From CAZVJA01 sp964626885 (GTDB lineage: Bacteria > Planctomycetota > Planctomycetia > Planctomycetales > Planctomycetaceae), in assembly GCA_964626885.1 (NCBI GenBank), contig CAZVJA010000114.1, positions 1-15,863 of the forward strand: 15,863 nt of DNA. Direction: 5' to 3'. Shown here piece by piece: positions 15,194 through 15,863 of this stretch (positions within the stretch are counted from its first letter, which is position 1; each line of letters opens with the position of its first letter). The notes under the pieces were generated by a model. It saw nothing but the letters and a program-made list of their open reading frames with translations. It was not told the DNA's origin and did no database searches. Both the position numbers and the translations under genes were made by a program.

Positions 15194-15626
15194 CGGCCTA
15201 CCATAAGTCCTTGAGATTTCGCGAGAAACGGCAGCCCGAGCAGTATATCTAATCGCGATCCTGCCGTCCTGCGGGGAATTTTCAAACCGCGAAGCTCGAT
15301 GGCCTGATCGATTTGAGGGGAGCTGACGGTTGGTTGTTCGAACGCACCATTTGGCGAGCAACTTGGCAACGTCTGCAATTCATGGTTGGAACCTTTCCGA
15401 TCGGAGCTCGAAATCCCGAGGATCGAATTGCAAACTACTTGCATTGGCCCCGATGCCGCATAGAATGGACTATTGGGCCATTCAACACATAACAACCTGC
15501 GGTAAAACAGGTTGTGAAACAAATCCTTCGGGTCGCCACGACGACCGCGGTGTGACTGCCGCGTCGGGTGGATCGACGTGAATCGACTTCGCACGGACGC
15601 TCCTCATCTCTCGGAGCCGGATTGTC
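15194..15626. other. Intergenic region between the MFS gene and the HTH gene
   Basis: This 433-bp gap separates divergent genes. A perfect 8-bp inverted repeat (ACAACCTG 15492-15499, CAGGTTGT 15508-15515, 8-nt loop) lies about 110 bp before the HTH gene and could be an operator or a leader hairpin. TTGCAT (15439-15444) and TAGAAT (15461-15466), 16 bp apart, form a possible but unproven plus-strand promoter just upstream of it. No gene is apparent. Confidence 0.4.
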
Positions 15627-15863
15627 ATGGTGAAGAAATATCTTAGTCTCGAAGAAGCCGCGATCATTTTGAAGGTGAACCCCGATGAACTGGTTCGCCT
15701 CCGTGAACGGAGCCAAATTCGAGGGTTCGCCGACCTTGGAACCTGGAAGTTCAAGTCGGAGGACGTTGAAGTGTTCAAGCGGCGCAGCCAGCCCGACTCA
15801 CATCCCGACGTTCCGATTCTCAACGATGACGCCTCGTCCGTTGATATGTCGGTTGATCAGCCT
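15627..15863 (+). CDS. Excisionase/MerR-like helix-turn-helix protein, partial
   Basis: The first 79 codons of a gene that runs off the right edge. Residues about 1-55 form a small winged helix-turn-helix of the excisionase/MerR-like DNA-binding type: VKKYLSLEEAAIILKVNPDE, then LVRLRERSQIRGFADLGTWKF, then KSEDVEVFKRRS. After it the sequence turns hydrophilic and acidic (HPDVPILNDDASSVDMS), as in a linker. Planctomycete proteins with this N-terminus generally continue with a low-complexity region and sometimes a membrane segment, so it is probably a regulator rather than a phage excisionase; no integrase or phage gene is nearby. The ATG is preceded by GGAG 10-11 nt upstream. The frame has no stop up to the edge, so the length is unknown. 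Confidence 0.8.
   Translation, partial: MVKKYLSLEEAAIILKVNPDELVRLRERSQIRGFADLGTWKFKSEDVEVFKRRSQPDSHPDVPILNDDASSVDMSVDQP

Noticed and set aside
15627..15863. Mobile element boundary suggested by an excisionase-like protein
   Set aside because: No integrase, attachment repeats, phage genes or tRNA target are visible; this HTH type also occurs in chromosomal regulators.

Overview
The window looks like chromosomal DNA from a planctomycete, probably of the Planctomycetaceae type. This is an inference, not a database result. It rests on moderately high GC, loose gene packing with frequent strand switches, and several protein styles typical of that phylum: a secreted protein built from Cys-Cys-Ala-Pro-Ala-Pro repeats, PQQ-type and Kelch-type beta-propellers with the W-x-x-FRG or DVWSSxDG signatures, a MauG-like di-haem peroxidase lipoprotein, a HEAT-like plus galactose-binding-like exported protein, and a short excisionase-like helix-turn-helix protein beginning with a KYLSLEEAA motif.

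Layout from left to right. Positions 1-295 hold no convincing gene, only a possible gene start running off the left edge. On the minus strand, a cobA-hemD fusion for tetrapyrrole synthesis (2882 to 1362) is followed by an exported Kelch propeller (1318 to 296). On the plus strand come an exported HEAT/galactose-binding-like protein (3094-4275), an exported PQQ-like propeller (4380-5594) and a VWA protein (5601-6737); the last two are tightly coupled. A strong hairpin at 6766-6807 closes the converging peroxidase gene (8328 to 6826). A second hairpin (8533-8555) ends an upstream minus-strand glutamine-amidotransferase-like gene (9405 to 8647). About 520 bp of sparse DNA separates this from tsaE (plus, from about 9923), which makes the tRNA t6A modification. 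The Cys-rich secreted protein (10778-11410) follows and ends before a perfect 12-bp inverted repeat. On the minus strand lie a vanadium haloperoxidase-type exported enzyme (12997 to 11546), a small membrane-anchored BamE-like protein (13833 to 13471) and an MFS transporter (13844-15193) interrupted by an amber codon in its first membrane segment. A plus-strand helix-turn-helix gene runs off the right edge from 15627.

Working together: most products are exported or membrane proteins and no long metabolic operon is visible. The supportable co-transcribed pairs are cobA-hemD with Kelch, PQQ-propeller with VWA, and MFS with the BamE-like protein. No CRISPR array, defence island, transposon, tRNA or rRNA was seen. 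I found no obviously new multi-gene system. The best leads are the amber-interrupted transporter, the amidotransferase-fold protein whose catalytic cysteine is replaced by glycine, and the Cys-rich secreted repeat protein.
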